The notes under the pieces: generated by a model
The model's database searches: none
What the model was told of the DNA's origin: nothing
The model's input: only the letters and a program-made list of their open reading frames with translations
DNA from: M2408 sp040386975
GTDB taxonomy: Bacteria > Bacteroidota > Bacteroidia > Flavobacteriales_D > Crocinitomicaceae
Length of the DNA stretch: 64,000 bases
Direction: 5' to 3'
Assembly (NCBI GenBank): GCA_040386975.1
Contig: JAZKEO010000007.1
Location: 203,907 to 267,906 of the forward strand
Made by a program: the position numbers and the translations under genes
Part shown: one piece after another, positions 42,617-51,031 of the stretch
Layout: the number at the start of each line of letters is the position of its first letter
How positions within the stretch are numbered: position 1 is the stretch's first letter

Positions 42617-43063
42617 TTATTCTCCTACAACTTCAAATTTGAATGTTGGTTTAACACCTTTGTGTAAATTTGCTTCAGCTTCAAAAGTACCAACTTCTCT
42701 GATTGGTTCGTCTTTGATTTTTAAAGATTTACGATCGATGTCAAATCCAGCAGTTTTCAATGCTTCAGATAATTGAACTGTATTTACAGAACCAAAGATT
42801 TTACCGTTTTCACCAACTTTCGTTGAGATAGTAACAGTAACATCAACTAATTTTGCAGCGATTGCTTCAGCTTCAGCTAATATTTTTGATTCTTTGTGAG
42901 ATTTTTGTTTCATTGTTTCAGCGTGTGCTTTCTTTGCAGAAGCAGTTGCTAAGGTTGCATAACCTTGTGGGATTAAAAAGTTACGACCGTATCCTGGTTT
43001 AACATTCACAGTTTCGTCTTTATAACCCAACTTATCTACGTTTTTCTTTAAGATAACTTCCAT
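42617..43063 (-). CDS. rplI: 50S ribosomal protein L9
   Basis: A 148-residue L9 with the usual two-domain layout: N-terminal rRNA-binding domain (MEVILKKNVDKLGYKDETVN, VKPGYGRNFLIPQGYA), a long connecting helix (about 45-75) and the C-terminal domain with ISTKVGENGKIFGSVN and FDIDRKSLKIKD. Last gene of the rpsF-rpsR-rplI operon, which is conserved across bacteria. Confidence 0.97.
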   Translation of the reverse strand: MEVILKKNVDKLGYKDETVNVKPGYGRNFLIPQGYATLATASAKKAHAETMKQKSHKESKILAEAEAIAAKLVDVTVTISTKVGENGKIFGSVNTVQLSEALKTAGFDIDRKSLKIKDEPIREVGTFEAEANLHKGVKPTFKFEVVGE

Positions 43064-43095
43064 TGTACTATACGTTTTTTAAATGATAAATTCGA

Positions 43096-43356
43096 TTATT
43101 TTAACATATCACCTACGTAAGGTAATATTGCTAAATGACGAGCTCTTTTGATTGCTTTGTTAACTTTGTTTTGGTACTTTGCAGAAGTTCCAGTGATACG
43201 ACGAGGAAGAATTTTCCCTTGTTCGTTGATCAATTTCAATAAGAAATTAGGATCTTTGAAATCTACAAACTTAATACCGCTTTTTTTGAAACGGCAGTAT
43301 TTTGCTTTTTTAATATCGATGTTAATCGGCGTTAAATAACGAATATCGTTTGACAT
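43096..43356 (-). CDS. rpsR: 30S ribosomal protein S18
   Basis: An 86-residue S18 with the typical KYCRFKKSGIKFVDFKDPNF and the rRNA-binding segment ILPRRITGTSAKYQNKVNKA followed by IKRARHLAILPYVGDMLK. S18 binds beside S6 on 16S rRNA, matching the neighbouring rpsF. No ssb or priB lies in the operon. Confidence 0.97.
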   Translation of the reverse strand: MSNDIRYLTPINIDIKKAKYCRFKKSGIKFVDFKDPNFLLKLINEQGKILPRRITGTSAKYQNKVNKAIKRARHLAILPYVGDMLK

Positions 43357-43381
43357 GTTTTTTAATTTTTAATGATAAATA

Positions 43382-43738
43382 CTAAGCTTCAGCGCTTACA
43401 GTTTTTGCTTCACCCATTTTCACTCTTCTTTTTACAGAATAAGCTTGGTGATCTTTACACATTTTAACTGTTAAGAAACGCATAACACGCTCGTCACGTT
43501 TAAAAGAGATTTCTAAATCGTTGATAAGGTTACCTCCACCTTCAAATTCTAACAAGAAGTAAAATCCTGTTGTTTTTTTCTGGATTGGGTAAGCCAATTT
43601 TTTCAATCCCCATTTCTCGCTGTGCTTAAGTTTACCACCAAAAGAGGCGATTTCACTTTCGAATTTTTGCACTGCTTCCTTTGCCTGATCATCAGACAAA
43701 ACGGGAGTTAAAATGAAAACAGTTTCGTAAGAATTCAT
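43382..43738 (-). CDS. rpsF: 30S ribosomal protein S6
   Basis: A 118-residue S6 with the ferredoxin-like fold: NSYETVFILTPVLSDDQ, KLKHSEKWGLKKLAYPIQKK, TTGFYFLLEFEGG and the helix starting LEISFKRDERVMRFLTVK. A short polar tail replaces the long acidic tail of E. coli S6. It starts the rpsF-rpsR-rplI operon and has its own promoter box. Confidence 0.97.
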   Translation of the reverse strand: MNSYETVFILTPVLSDDQAKEAVQKFESEIASFGGKLKHSEKWGLKKLAYPIQKKTTGFYFLLEFEGGGNLINDLEISFKRDERVMRFLTVKMCKDHQAYSVKRRVKMGEAKTVSAEA

Positions 43739-43772
43739 AAAATTTTGAATTTAATTAATAAAATAATGGGTG

Positions 43773-43780
43773 CAAAGATA
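43773..43780 (-). promoter_or_regulatory. -7 promoter box of the rpsF operon
   Basis: TATCTTTG on the minus strand, 34 bases before the rpsF ATG. Confidence 0.6.
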
Positions 43781-43834
43781 GTGTTTTATTTTTAAATAGT
43801 AGTATTTGAAAGAAAAATCTTTAAAATAAGACTT

Positions 43835-45286
43835 TTAGCTTATTTGATTGTTAGACTTAGATAAATTACCAAGAGTAATAAAAATGGCACAAATTGCCCA
43901 AATTGGCATAGCTGCTTTATCCGTATCGAAATAATTGTTCAAAATTCCATGGAAGAAATATGTTACTAAAGCTAAAATCATAGCTAAAATTAAGGTTCGC
44001 ATTTCTTTGTCTTTTTTGTCGAAATCGATGTAAAGTCTAATTCCTGTATAAAAAATCGATGCAATTAATGCTAGAACACTTAACAAACCAATTGTTCCTG
44101 TCTCTGCCATTGGACCTAAATATTCACTGTGAGCATTTCCGCCATTGCCAAAATTCGTTGAAATAATTGTTAGATTTTCAGGTTCTTGAAAACGAGCATA
44201 TTCAAAAGCGAATGTTCCTGGACCAAAACCAAAAAATGGACGTTCCATATACATGTCAATCGCACATGACCAACGGTTTAAACGTTCTAAATTGGATGCG
44301 TCGGAAGTTACGTTTGAAACACTTTCCATACGTTCGCCAAAATCTTCTGTAGTATGTTCCGCGTTGTTTTTAGCCAAACTTTGTTCAATAGCTGTCCAAG
44401 AGAAAAATACGACAATCCCAATAGTTACTGTTGTTGCTAGAATCCAAGAAAATTTAATTTTAAATTTAATCAAGAATAAAACAAAAAGTGCGACAATAAT
44501 ACTCAACCATGCTGCACGGGTGTATGAAAAATAAAGTGCGAGTAAATTGATAGTAAAAACTGATATTAAAATGAGTTGTACAAGTGGATTGTGTTTTTTT
44601 GAAAAATAAATTCCAACAACCAAAGGTAAAACAAATGCAACCAGAGCCCCATAAATGGTATGGTCTTTAAAAAGTGGATTCATTACCCAATGTCCTTCTT
44701 TTTCCCCAAATTGATACGAAGCGTGCGTTACGAGTGTGTATAACATCGCAATTGTCATTCCTGCAATAAAAAGGTATAAAAAGGTCAGAATGTTTTTTCT
44801 CTTTTGAAAAACAGAAGCTCCGTAAAAAAAAACGGGGATAATAAACCACAATTTAGCTAAGAAAAACTTAAATGAAGCTACTGGATTTGAACTCGTTATG
44901 GAAGTGATAAAAATCCAAAGGAGGTAAAATACGATTATCCAAACAAGTTGTGATTTGAATAAAAAACGTGGAAATACTTGAAATTTTATTTGTTGAATCA
45001 CAAGTAAAAGCATCAGACCGAAAAGCATCGGTTCAGTTGGGATAAACAAACCAAAACTTTGAGTGTATTCTTCAATGTTTATGGAAATTGGAACAAAAAA
45101 GAATAAGCTTAAAAAAGTGATTTCGGTATAAAAAATCGCTCCGTAAACGGCAAATAAAACAATCGGTAAAAGCGAAAAATACCACGAATCATTCCAAAGG
45201 AAAAATAAGGAAATCGCACAGAAAATCAAACTGGCAAAAACAAGCCATTTATTTTCTTTTAGACCAAATGTGATTTTAGAAAACAT
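43835..45286 (-). CDS. O-antigen ligase/polymerase family membrane protein (Wzy-like)
   Basis: A 483-residue inner-membrane protein with about 11-12 membrane segments. The Wzy_C region (about 230-410) contains LALYFSYTRAAWLSIIVALF, and a large loop holds FFGFGPGTFAFEYARFQE and GGNAHSEYLGPMAETG, the His- and Glu-bearing motif of this family. Such proteins polymerise or ligate polysaccharide repeat units. It is five bases downstream of a chain-length gene, so the two form an operon for a cell-surface polysaccharide. Whether it is a polymerase or a ligase cannot be decided from the sequence. Confidence 0.88.
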   Translation of the reverse strand: MFSKITFGLKENKWLVFASLIFCAISLFFLWNDSWYFSLLPIVLFAVYGAIFYTEITFLSLFFFVPISINIEEYTQSFGLFIPTEPMLFGLMLLLVIQQIKFQVFPRFLFKSQLVWIIVFYLLWIFITSITSSNPVASFKFFLAKLWFIIPVFFYGASVFQKRKNILTFLYLFIAGMTIAMLYTLVTHASYQFGEKEGHWVMNPLFKDHTIYGALVAFVLPLVVGIYFSKKHNPLVQLILISVFTINLLALYFSYTRAAWLSIIVALFVLFLIKFKIKFSWILATTVTIGIVVFFSWTAIEQSLAKNNAEHTTEDFGERMESVSNVTSDASNLERLNRWSCAIDMYMERPFFGFGPGTFAFEYARFQEPENLTIISTNFGNGGNAHSEYLGPMAETGTIGLLSVLALIASIFYTGIRLYIDFDKKDKEMRTLILAMILALVTYFFHGILNNYFDTDKAAMPIWAICAIFITLGNLSKSNNQIS

Positions 45287-45291
45287 GAAAC

Positions 45292-46281
45292 TTAAGCCAT
45301 ATTTCTTAACTCTTTTATTTTTTCTTGAATCAACAATCCAAAAATCAATAAAATAGCAGTCATTAAGCTGGTTACTAAAATGATAATAGCTTTTTTAGGT
45401 TTTTCTTTTTTATCGGCAACCACAGCTTTCTCAACAACAAATTTATGGTTGAAGTTGGTGTTTGCATCAGATTCAGCTTGCTCGTAAGCTTCTTCCATGA
45501 AAGCCAATTTTACCGTTTTTTCATTTCTTAAAATGTACAGTCCGTCAAATTCAGCTCCATGTTTGATGTTTACATCTATTTGTTTTCTAACAAACTCTTT
45601 GTCAGCTGGATTTTTAGCATCGATTAAAGCTTGAAATAAATTTGCTCTTGCTTCCGAAGTAACAACACCAATTGCAGACAAAGAATCCAATTTATGCGAC
45701 AATTGATTCATTGACGTTTCAATTAATTCTTTTTTACGTTTGTTGATTTCATAAGCAGGAACTGTTCTTTCTTTTACCATTTGATTTTTAACGGTATCAA
45801 TCAAATCGACAATTTTGTTTGCAATTTCAGCCGCTAATTCACGGTCTCTATCCAAAACATCAATTTGTATGGAGCCGTATTTTGTACGTGTAAATTGAAT
45901 GTGACTCGAATAAGCCAAACCTAATTTATAGTTTTTATTAGCATCATTTGCATCGATTTCGTAGTGTTTCATCAAATCGTAACGTTTCACTAAAATGTCG
46001 CGAATACGTGAAGATGACAAAATTTGCACCAATTGTTCTGCTTGTTCTTCCTCTCCAAAATCCATAGAAGAAGCTTTCGCATTACGTTGTTCAGAGAATG
46101 AAACGGTACTTGTCGCTGTTGGGAAAACAATTGCCGACGACAAAAATAGGGGAGTCATGAAAAAAGTTACGACTGTCGTAATGATAGCAACTGCAAGCGT
46201 TACAAGAATTATAAATTTTCTTTTTTTCCAAATAAAAAGTAATAAAAGACTTCTATCGTTTTGAAATTTTTCGTTTTCCAT
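45292..46281 (-). CDS. Chain-length determinant (Wzz/PCP) protein
   Basis: A 329-residue polysaccharide co-polymerase. It has two membrane helices near the ends (about 25-45 and 300-320) and a long periplasmic helical region between them, including LVQILSSSRIRDILVKRYDL and IDVLDRDRELAAEIANKIVD. It ends without a tyrosine kinase domain, so it resembles Wzz more than a BY-kinase. It controls the length of the polymer made by the Wzy-like protein five bases downstream. Confidence 0.9.
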   Translation of the reverse strand: MENEKFQNDRSLLLLFIWKKRKFIILVTLAVAIITTVVTFFMTPLFLSSAIVFPTATSTVSFSEQRNAKASSMDFGEEEQAEQLVQILSSSRIRDILVKRYDLMKHYEIDANDANKNYKLGLAYSSHIQFTRTKYGSIQIDVLDRDRELAAEIANKIVDLIDTVKNQMVKERTVPAYEINKRKKELIETSMNQLSHKLDSLSAIGVVTSEARANLFQALIDAKNPADKEFVRKQIDVNIKHGAEFDGLYILRNEKTVKLAFMEEAYEQAESDANTNFNHKFVVEKAVVADKKEKPKKAIIILVTSLMTAILLIFGLLIQEKIKELRNMA

Positions 46282-46307
46282 ATTTTTTGCGCGAATTTTT
46301 TTCGGTG

Positions 46308-46315
46308 CGAAGTTA
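46308..46315 (-). promoter_or_regulatory. Possible -7 box of the wzz/wzy operon
   Basis: TAACTTCG on the minus strand, one mismatch from TAnnTTTG, 26 bases before the ATG. Confidence 0.4.
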
Positions 46316-46409
46316 CATTTTTTTAGAACTCCGAAAGCAAAAACGGTATTTTTCTGATTTTATTGCGAAATTATTATACTTATAATAAACATCAAGCCAA
46401 TCAAAATAA

Positions 46410-46575
46410 TTTTGAACCACGGAGAGAAAGAGAAATAGAGGTTTTGAGAATTAAAATTTATTAATTCTCAAAAATTACCTCATTGTTCTAATGAAAATTA
46501 ATAAAACTATGTTTTCTATGTGGTTAAAAGAAGAAAAAAAAATTCTCTATTTCTCTTTCTCTCCGTGGTTCAAAA
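46410..46575. repeat. 166-bp element with perfect 31-bp inverted ends
   Basis: The ends at 46410-46440 and 46545-46575 (opening TTTTGAACCACGGAGAGAAA) are perfect reverse complements over 31 bases. Inside is a second perfect 13-bp inverted repeat (46442-46454 with 46461-46473). No open frame fills it. It makes up about half of the 343-base gap between wzz and dnaN and resembles a small non-autonomous insertion. Confidence 0.8.
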
Positions 46576-46578
46576 AAA

Positions 46579-46603
46579 AAACACCTGCTAGTGACAGATG
46601 TTT
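46579..46603 (-). terminator. Terminator of dnaN
   Basis: AAACACCTG (46579-46587) and CAGATGTTT (46595-46603) pair with one mismatch. On the minus strand a run of T follows. The T-run overlaps the right end of the 166-bp element. Confidence 0.7.
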
Positions 46604-46624
46604 CTCTAAAATAATTATTTTTTC

Positions 46625-47743
46625 TTATCTGTTTATCATAACAGGCATTACTAACATCAAAATATCTTCGTGTTCGTTATCTGCAACAGATGGAACTAAA
46701 ATTCCAGCACGATTTGGAGCACTCATTCTGATTTTAATTTCTGGAGCTTCAAGGTTTGAAAGCATTTCCATTAAAAACTTAGAGTTGAAAGCGATTTCCA
46801 TATCTTCACCATCATACGAACATGTTAAACGCTCGTTAGATTCATTAGAGAAATCAATATCTTCAGCAAATAAAGATAACTCTTGACCAGCGATTTTTAA
46901 TTTTACTTGATGCGTACTTTTATTTGAGAAAATTGAAACACGTTTCAAAGCACTCAAAAACTGCTGACGATCAACTGTCAATACATTTGGATTTTCTTTC
47001 GGGATAACCGCTTCGTAATTTGGGAATTTCCCATCAATCAAACGACAAATTAATTCCATATCGTTGAATGTGAAAACCGCATTTGAATCGTTGAATTCCA
47101 ACAAAACTTCTTCTTCACCTCTCACGTTTGATTTCAAAAGGTTCAACGGTTTTTTAGGCAAGATGAAAGAAGCATTTCCTTCCGCTTGAGAATCAGTACG
47201 TTTGTAACAAACCAATTTGTGAGCATCAGTTGCAACAAAAATTAATTCTTGTGGCGAAAATTGACAGTAAACACCGCTCATTACAGGACGTAAATCATCA
47301 TTTCCAGTTGCGAAAATTGTTTTATTAATTGCTTTAGAAATGATTTCTCCAGTCATTTTCAATTGATTTTTCTTCTCAAAAGTTGGCAATTTTGGATATT
47401 CATTTCCGTTGTAACCTGGCATTTTTGATTTTCCATTGTCGTAAGAAATCTCCACGTTAAAATTGTCTTTGTCAACAATAAAAGTACATGGTTGTTCAGG
47501 TAAATTTTTCAAAATATCAAGTAACATTTTTGCTGGAATAGCAATTTTCCCAGATTCAGTTGCCTCAATAACAAGCTTCGTACGCATGGTAGTTTCCAAA
47601 TCCGAAGCAGAAACTGTTAAATCGTTGTTTTCAATTTCAAACAAAAAATTGTCTAAAATAGGTAAAGTATTGCTCGTACTTAAAACACCGCTAATGCTTT
47701 GTAAATGTCTTGATAAGGTTCCAGATGAAACTATGAAATTCAT
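46625..47743 (-). CDS. dnaN: DNA polymerase III sliding clamp (beta subunit)
   Basis: A 372-residue beta clamp with three repeated domains (about 1-120, 128-245, 247-372). Markers are MNFIVSSGTLSRHLQSISGV at the N-terminus, ISYDNGKSKMPGYNGNEYPK, ATDAHKLVCYKR and the C-terminal VMPVMINR, close to the usual clamp ending (PMRL). It encircles DNA and holds the polymerase. It is apart from dnaA here; in many Bacteroidota dnaN is likewise a separate single gene. Its own promoter box is 19 bases upstream. Confidence 0.96.
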   Translation of the reverse strand: MNFIVSSGTLSRHLQSISGVLSTSNTLPILDNFLFEIENNDLTVSASDLETTMRTKLVIEATESGKIAIPAKMLLDILKNLPEQPCTFIVDKDNFNVEISYDNGKSKMPGYNGNEYPKLPTFEKKNQLKMTGEIISKAINKTIFATGNDDLRPVMSGVYCQFSPQELIFVATDAHKLVCYKRTDSQAEGNASFILPKKPLNLLKSNVRGEEEVLLEFNDSNAVFTFNDMELICRLIDGKFPNYEAVIPKENPNVLTVDRQQFLSALKRVSIFSNKSTHQVKLKIAGQELSLFAEDIDFSNESNERLTCSYDGEDMEIAFNSKFLMEMLSNLEAPEIKIRMSAPNRAGILVPSVADNEHEDILMLVMPVMINR

Positions 47744-47762
47744 AAGTAAAAAATTTTATGCA

Positions 47763-47770
47763 CAAAAATA
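47763..47770 (-). promoter_or_regulatory. -7 promoter box of dnaN
   Basis: TATTTTTG on the minus strand, 19 bases before the ATG. A TTG is found about 23 bases further upstream. Confidence 0.55.
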
Positions 47771-47864
47771 CATATTTTTTCAGTTTAAAATCTCAATTGT
47801 TTATAAACAGATTTTACTTTTTATAAGTGGTTGATTTTGTTGTGTTTAACTGAAGTGGAAATTG

Positions 47865-48227
47865 TTAATTAAATTCTCCAAAATGCCAAAGAATCCCTGA
47901 TGGGTCATGTAAAAAACATTCTCTTCCCCAACTTAATTCACGTATAGTAACAAGTCTCACGTTTTCATATTTGGAAGGAAGTTCCAATGCTACTAAGTCA
48001 TTCCAAAATTGCTTCACATCTTCCACTTCCATAAAAATCATGGTATTGTCAATCCAATCTTTTACGTAAGCATCTTGCAAATAAAATCCCATACCATCGG
48101 TCTCAAAATAAGACATATCGGCAGATAAAACACTTTCTCTGAAACCTAAATCTTGATAAAATTTACGCGAAATTTCATAGTTTTTAGCTCCAATGAAAGG
48201 ACGAATTGATTTGGGGTTGTGGTGCAT
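47865..48227 (-). CDS. VOC family (glyoxalase/bleomycin-resistance-type) protein
   Basis: A 120-residue single-module VOC protein. The fold pattern is visible: RPFIGAKNYEISRKFYQDLG (strand-helix), SYFETDGMGFYLQDAYVKDW, MIFMEVEDVKQFWNDLVALE and the C-terminal ECFLHDPSGILWHFGEFN, where the H-D-P-S-G and H-F-G-E segments are typical. Members bind metals and small substrates; many are of unknown function. The gene ends upstream of dnaN on the same strand. No stronger call is possible. Confidence 0.85.
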   Translation of the reverse strand: MHHNPKSIRPFIGAKNYEISRKFYQDLGFRESVLSADMSYFETDGMGFYLQDAYVKDWIDNTMIFMEVEDVKQFWNDLVALELPSKYENVRLVTIRELSWGRECFLHDPSGILWHFGEFN

Positions 48228-48239
48228 TTATGTTAATTA

Positions 48240-48731
48240 TTAAATTGAATTAATTCGTGTCTCAATTTCTTCATTTAGTGTAATAAAATTCTTAAACGAA
48301 GAATTCAAACTTAGTTGTGTCATCAAATAAAAAATTATGAAAAAAAATAAAAATAACCAATTAAATTGTCCTTGAATTAATGATTCAAATATTTTAAATA
48401 AAAGCACACATATGAAAAATAGCCAAAATAAACCCAAAATATTAGGGAAATAAATAAGTTTTATTTTTACTCCATAATCTGTTTTTTTTGGATGTAAATA
48501 CATAACTGTAAGAGGCACTCGCTGAATCATTGGATTATTTTTAATAAAAAAGTGAGTGTCATATTCTTCTCTAAATAATAATCTAGTAGTTGAGATATTA
48601 AGTTGATTCTTTCTCTTTTCATCTTTTTTATCCTCATGTATCGTTTGCGTAAAATCTTTTAAAGTTTCAATATAAAGATTAAAATTGCAACAGATATTTT
48701 GATGAGAGAATTTTAAGGGGAATAACATCAT
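48240..48731 (-). CDS. Small membrane protein of unknown function
   Basis: A 163-residue protein with a polar N-terminal half (about 1-90, including TTRLLFREEYDTHFFIKNNP) and two hydrophobic helices (about 95-115 and 125-145), then a polar tail. It has no signal peptide and no family that I recognise. The coding call rests on the open frame, position between two same-strand genes and plausible composition; its start could be one codon later. Strongly AT-rich. Confidence 0.55.
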   Translation of the reverse strand: MMLFPLKFSHQNICCNFNLYIETLKDFTQTIHEDKKDEKRKNQLNISTTRLLFREEYDTHFFIKNNPMIQRVPLTVMYLHPKKTDYGVKIKLIYFPNILGLFWLFFICVLLFKIFESLIQGQFNWLFLFFFIIFYLMTQLSLNSSFKNFITLNEEIETRINSI

Positions 48732-48779
48732 ATCTTTCTATTTTCTTTACCAAATATATACTTTTTTACTCAAATAAAT

Positions 48780-49133
48780 TCAAATCTTATCCAAACCTTC
48801 CTCCAAAGACTCAACAAAATTTATTTGTTTCATTTTATTACTCTCAAACATAAAATCTTTAAAGCTTTTGCTTTGGTAATTCTCAAACGTTCCGATAATT
48901 GCTAAACGAACACGGTAATTAGAAAATTTTTGCAATATTTCTCCTGCAATTCCAGTTTTTAAATCAAAGAAATCGGCTGTGATGTTTTTTTCGTAAAGAA
49001 TGATTTTGTCAAAATCTTGGTAGTACAAATCGCCTAATAAATTCAAACCATCTTCAGCACTTGAAATGACGATTGTGTCAGAAATTACTTCCGCAATGCG
49101 TATTCCGTTTAGGATGTGGGTTTCGATTTTCAT
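48780..49133 (-). CDS. DUF4180 family protein
   Basis: About 117 residues starting at the ATG at 49133 (MKIETHILNGIRIAEVISD). Conserved-looking parts are SSAEDGLNLLGDLYYQDFD, KIILYEKNITADFFDLKTG and AGEILQKFSNYRVRLAIIG, which match my memory of DUF4180. A longer frame opens at 49184, but those 17 residues contain no family sequence. DUF4180 proteins are small and cytosolic; no function is known to me. The region 47.8-49.2 kb collects three small accessory genes on one strand. Confidence 0.82.
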   Translation of the reverse strand: MKIETHILNGIRIAEVISDTIVISSAEDGLNLLGDLYYQDFDKIILYEKNITADFFDLKTGIAGEILQKFSNYRVRLAIIGTFENYQSKSFKDFMFESNKMKQINFVESLEEGLDKI

Positions 49134-49238
49134 ACATTTTTTGTTTAAGGCGAATAAAATTAAACATAAATCGATATCAATCAAACATTAACTAAAATTT
49201 TTCACAATTAAAGTATAACTTTACTTTAAAATAGTATT

Positions 49239-50009
49239 ATGGGAATTTTGAAAAATAACAATCCAAGTGGTGATTCTAACTGGGTAAAAGAAGATATAAT
49301 CAAGGAGACAAATGTGAATATTGAAGAAATTTCAGAATTGACTGAAAAACTTTTTGCAGAGAAAAAACATGGGGTTTTACTTGTTTTACAAGGGATGGAT
49401 GCATCAGGGAAAGATGGTTTAACGAAAGATGTTTTCAGTAAAGTAAGTCCAACTTGGGTGAATGTAGTTTCGTTTAAAAAGCCGAGTGACATTGAAATGT
49501 TACATGATTATTGGTGGAGAATTCACAAAAGCATGCCAGAAAAAGGCACAATAACAGTTTTTAATCGATCGCATTATGAGGAAATTTTAATTCCTTCCGT
49601 TTATGAAACTCTTGATAAAAAAGTAATCAATAAACGCTACAAACAAATCGATGATTTTGAGATAATGTTGGAAGAAAACAACATTCACATTGTCAAAATA
49701 TACCTTAATTTAAGTTACGAAAAACAAGAAGAAAAACTATTGGAGAGAATCAATAACATTGATAAACATTGGAAACATTCAGATCTAGATTGGGAAACTC
49801 GCAAAAAATGGAATGAATTTATGAACGTTTATGAAGAGATTTTCGATAAATGCAACTCAATAAAATGGAACATTGTTCCTGCCGATAAAAATTGGACAAA
49901 AAATTATGCTACTTCAAAAGTTTTATTGAACAAATTAAAAGAAATTGACCCAAAATTCCCTGACTTAATTTCGGAAAAATTTAAAGCAGATTATACCAAA
50001 AGTAAATGA
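49239..50009 (+). CDS. Polyphosphate kinase 2 family protein
   Basis: A 256-residue PPK2 enzyme, which transfers phosphate between polyphosphate and nucleotides. The Walker A type loop LVLQGMDASGKDGLTKDVFS is at about residues 48-67. Further signatures are VVSFKKPSDIEMLHDYWWRI and ITVFNRSHYEEILIPSVYE, and the lid-like part WKHSDLDWETRKKW. It is the short single-domain form. Class (ADP or AMP acceptor) is not clear from sequence alone. It is convergent with a nucleoside phosphorylase; both touch nucleotide metabolism, but no operon is formed. Confidence 0.92.
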   Translation: MGILKNNNPSGDSNWVKEDIIKETNVNIEEISELTEKLFAEKKHGVLLVLQGMDASGKDGLTKDVFSKVSPTWVNVVSFKKPSDIEMLHDYWWRIHKSMPEKGTITVFNRSHYEEILIPSVYETLDKKVINKRYKQIDDFEIMLEENNIHIVKIYLNLSYEKQEEKLLERINNIDKHWKHSDLDWETRKKWNEFMNVYEEIFDKCNSIKWNIVPADKNWTKNYATSKVLLNKLKEIDPKFPDLISEKFKADYTKSK

Positions 50010-50055
50010 GTTATGAGTGTTGAATTCATAATTCATAACTCAACACTCATAATTC
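50008..50055. terminator. Inverted repeat between PPK2 and nucleoside phosphorylase genes
   Basis: GAGTTATGAGTGTTGA (50008-50023) pairs with TCAACACTCATAATTC (50040-50055) over 16 bases with one mismatch. Built of AACTCAT-type units, it spans the whole convergent gap and is a probable two-way terminator. Confidence 0.65.
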
Positions 50056-50057
50056 CC

Positions 50058-50921
50058 TTAAATTCTATCTAGAACGTATTCAATCAACTCATTCATTTCC
50101 TTAGCATATCCTTTAGAAAATTGTTGATTTGGTCTGTTTGCAATACCTAAACAAACGGTTGTTGCTTTATGTCCCAAGGCTTTTCCTAAGAAAAACAAAG
50201 CTGAACTTTCCATTTCGAAATTGTTCACTTTCAAACCATTGTGGTTAAATTCTCCTAATTTTTCATTCAAATCTGTTGTTGACAAGCCCAAACGTAATTT
50301 TCTTCCTTGAGGAGCATAAAAACCGCTACTTGTAACCGTAATTCCTTCAAAGGTTTTTTCTGAGCGCAATTTAGAAACCAAACTTTCGTCCGCAGAAACA
50401 AAATACGGTTTGATTTTCTCAGGTAATCCTAAATGTGAATCAATTTTTGCGTTCATTTCTTTTTCTTCGTTTGAAAAACCATAGTCGTAGAAATGAGCAA
50501 TGTTGTCCAAACCGTAAGCATGTGAAGATAAAATATACGAGTGAACAGGAATTTCTGGCTGTAAAATTCCACAGGTTCCAATTCGAATCAAATTCAAAGA
50601 TGTTAGAGAAGATTTGTCTTCACGTTTTTCTAAATCGATGTTTACCAAAGCGTCTAATTCGTTGATGGTAATATCCAAATTATCTGTTCCAATTCCAGTA
50701 GAAATAGCCGTAATGTGTTTTCCTTTATACCAACCAGTGTGTGTTGTAAATTCTCTATGCTGAGATTTGTGGTCTATTTTATCGAAAAACTTAGAGATTA
50801 ATTCCACACGATCTTGATCGCCAACTAAAATGATGTTTTTTGCTATATCTTGCGGTGCAAGTCCTAAATGATAAACGTCGCCTTTTGCGTTTAATACTAA
50901 TTCTGATGATGGATACTTCAT
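50058..50921 (-). CDS. Nucleoside phosphorylase (uridine phosphorylase-like)
   Basis: A 287-residue nucleoside phosphorylase of the PNP/UDP family, which splits nucleosides with phosphate. Motifs are NIILVGDQDRVELISKFF, AISTGIGTDNLDITINELDA, LIRIGTCGILQPEIPVHSYI (phosphate site) and NNFEMESSALFFLGKALGHK, with the conserved MES. The sequence seems closer to uridine phosphorylase than to hexameric PNP, but the base specificity is not certain. Single gene. Confidence 0.9.
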   Translation of the reverse strand: MKYPSSELVLNAKGDVYHLGLAPQDIAKNIILVGDQDRVELISKFFDKIDHKSQHREFTTHTGWYKGKHITAISTGIGTDNLDITINELDALVNIDLEKREDKSSLTSLNLIRIGTCGILQPEIPVHSYILSSHAYGLDNIAHFYDYGFSNEEKEMNAKIDSHLGLPEKIKPYFVSADESLVSKLRSEKTFEGITVTSSGFYAPQGRKLRLGLSTTDLNEKLGEFNHNGLKVNNFEMESSALFFLGKALGHKATTVCLGIANRPNQQFSKGYAKEMNELIEYVLDRI

Positions 50922-51031
50922 TTTTTAATGTGTTAATGTGATAATTAGCCAATTGAAAAACTTGCTATTTATTTTTTAAATATTAAATCGATTTTTGAAT
51001 TAATTTGCTCATTTACTCATTGAGTAATTTG

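Noticed and set aside
46491..46886. Open frame crossing the 166-bp element and the dnaN end
   Set aside because: It is antisense to dnaN over half its length and starts inside the inverted-repeat element.
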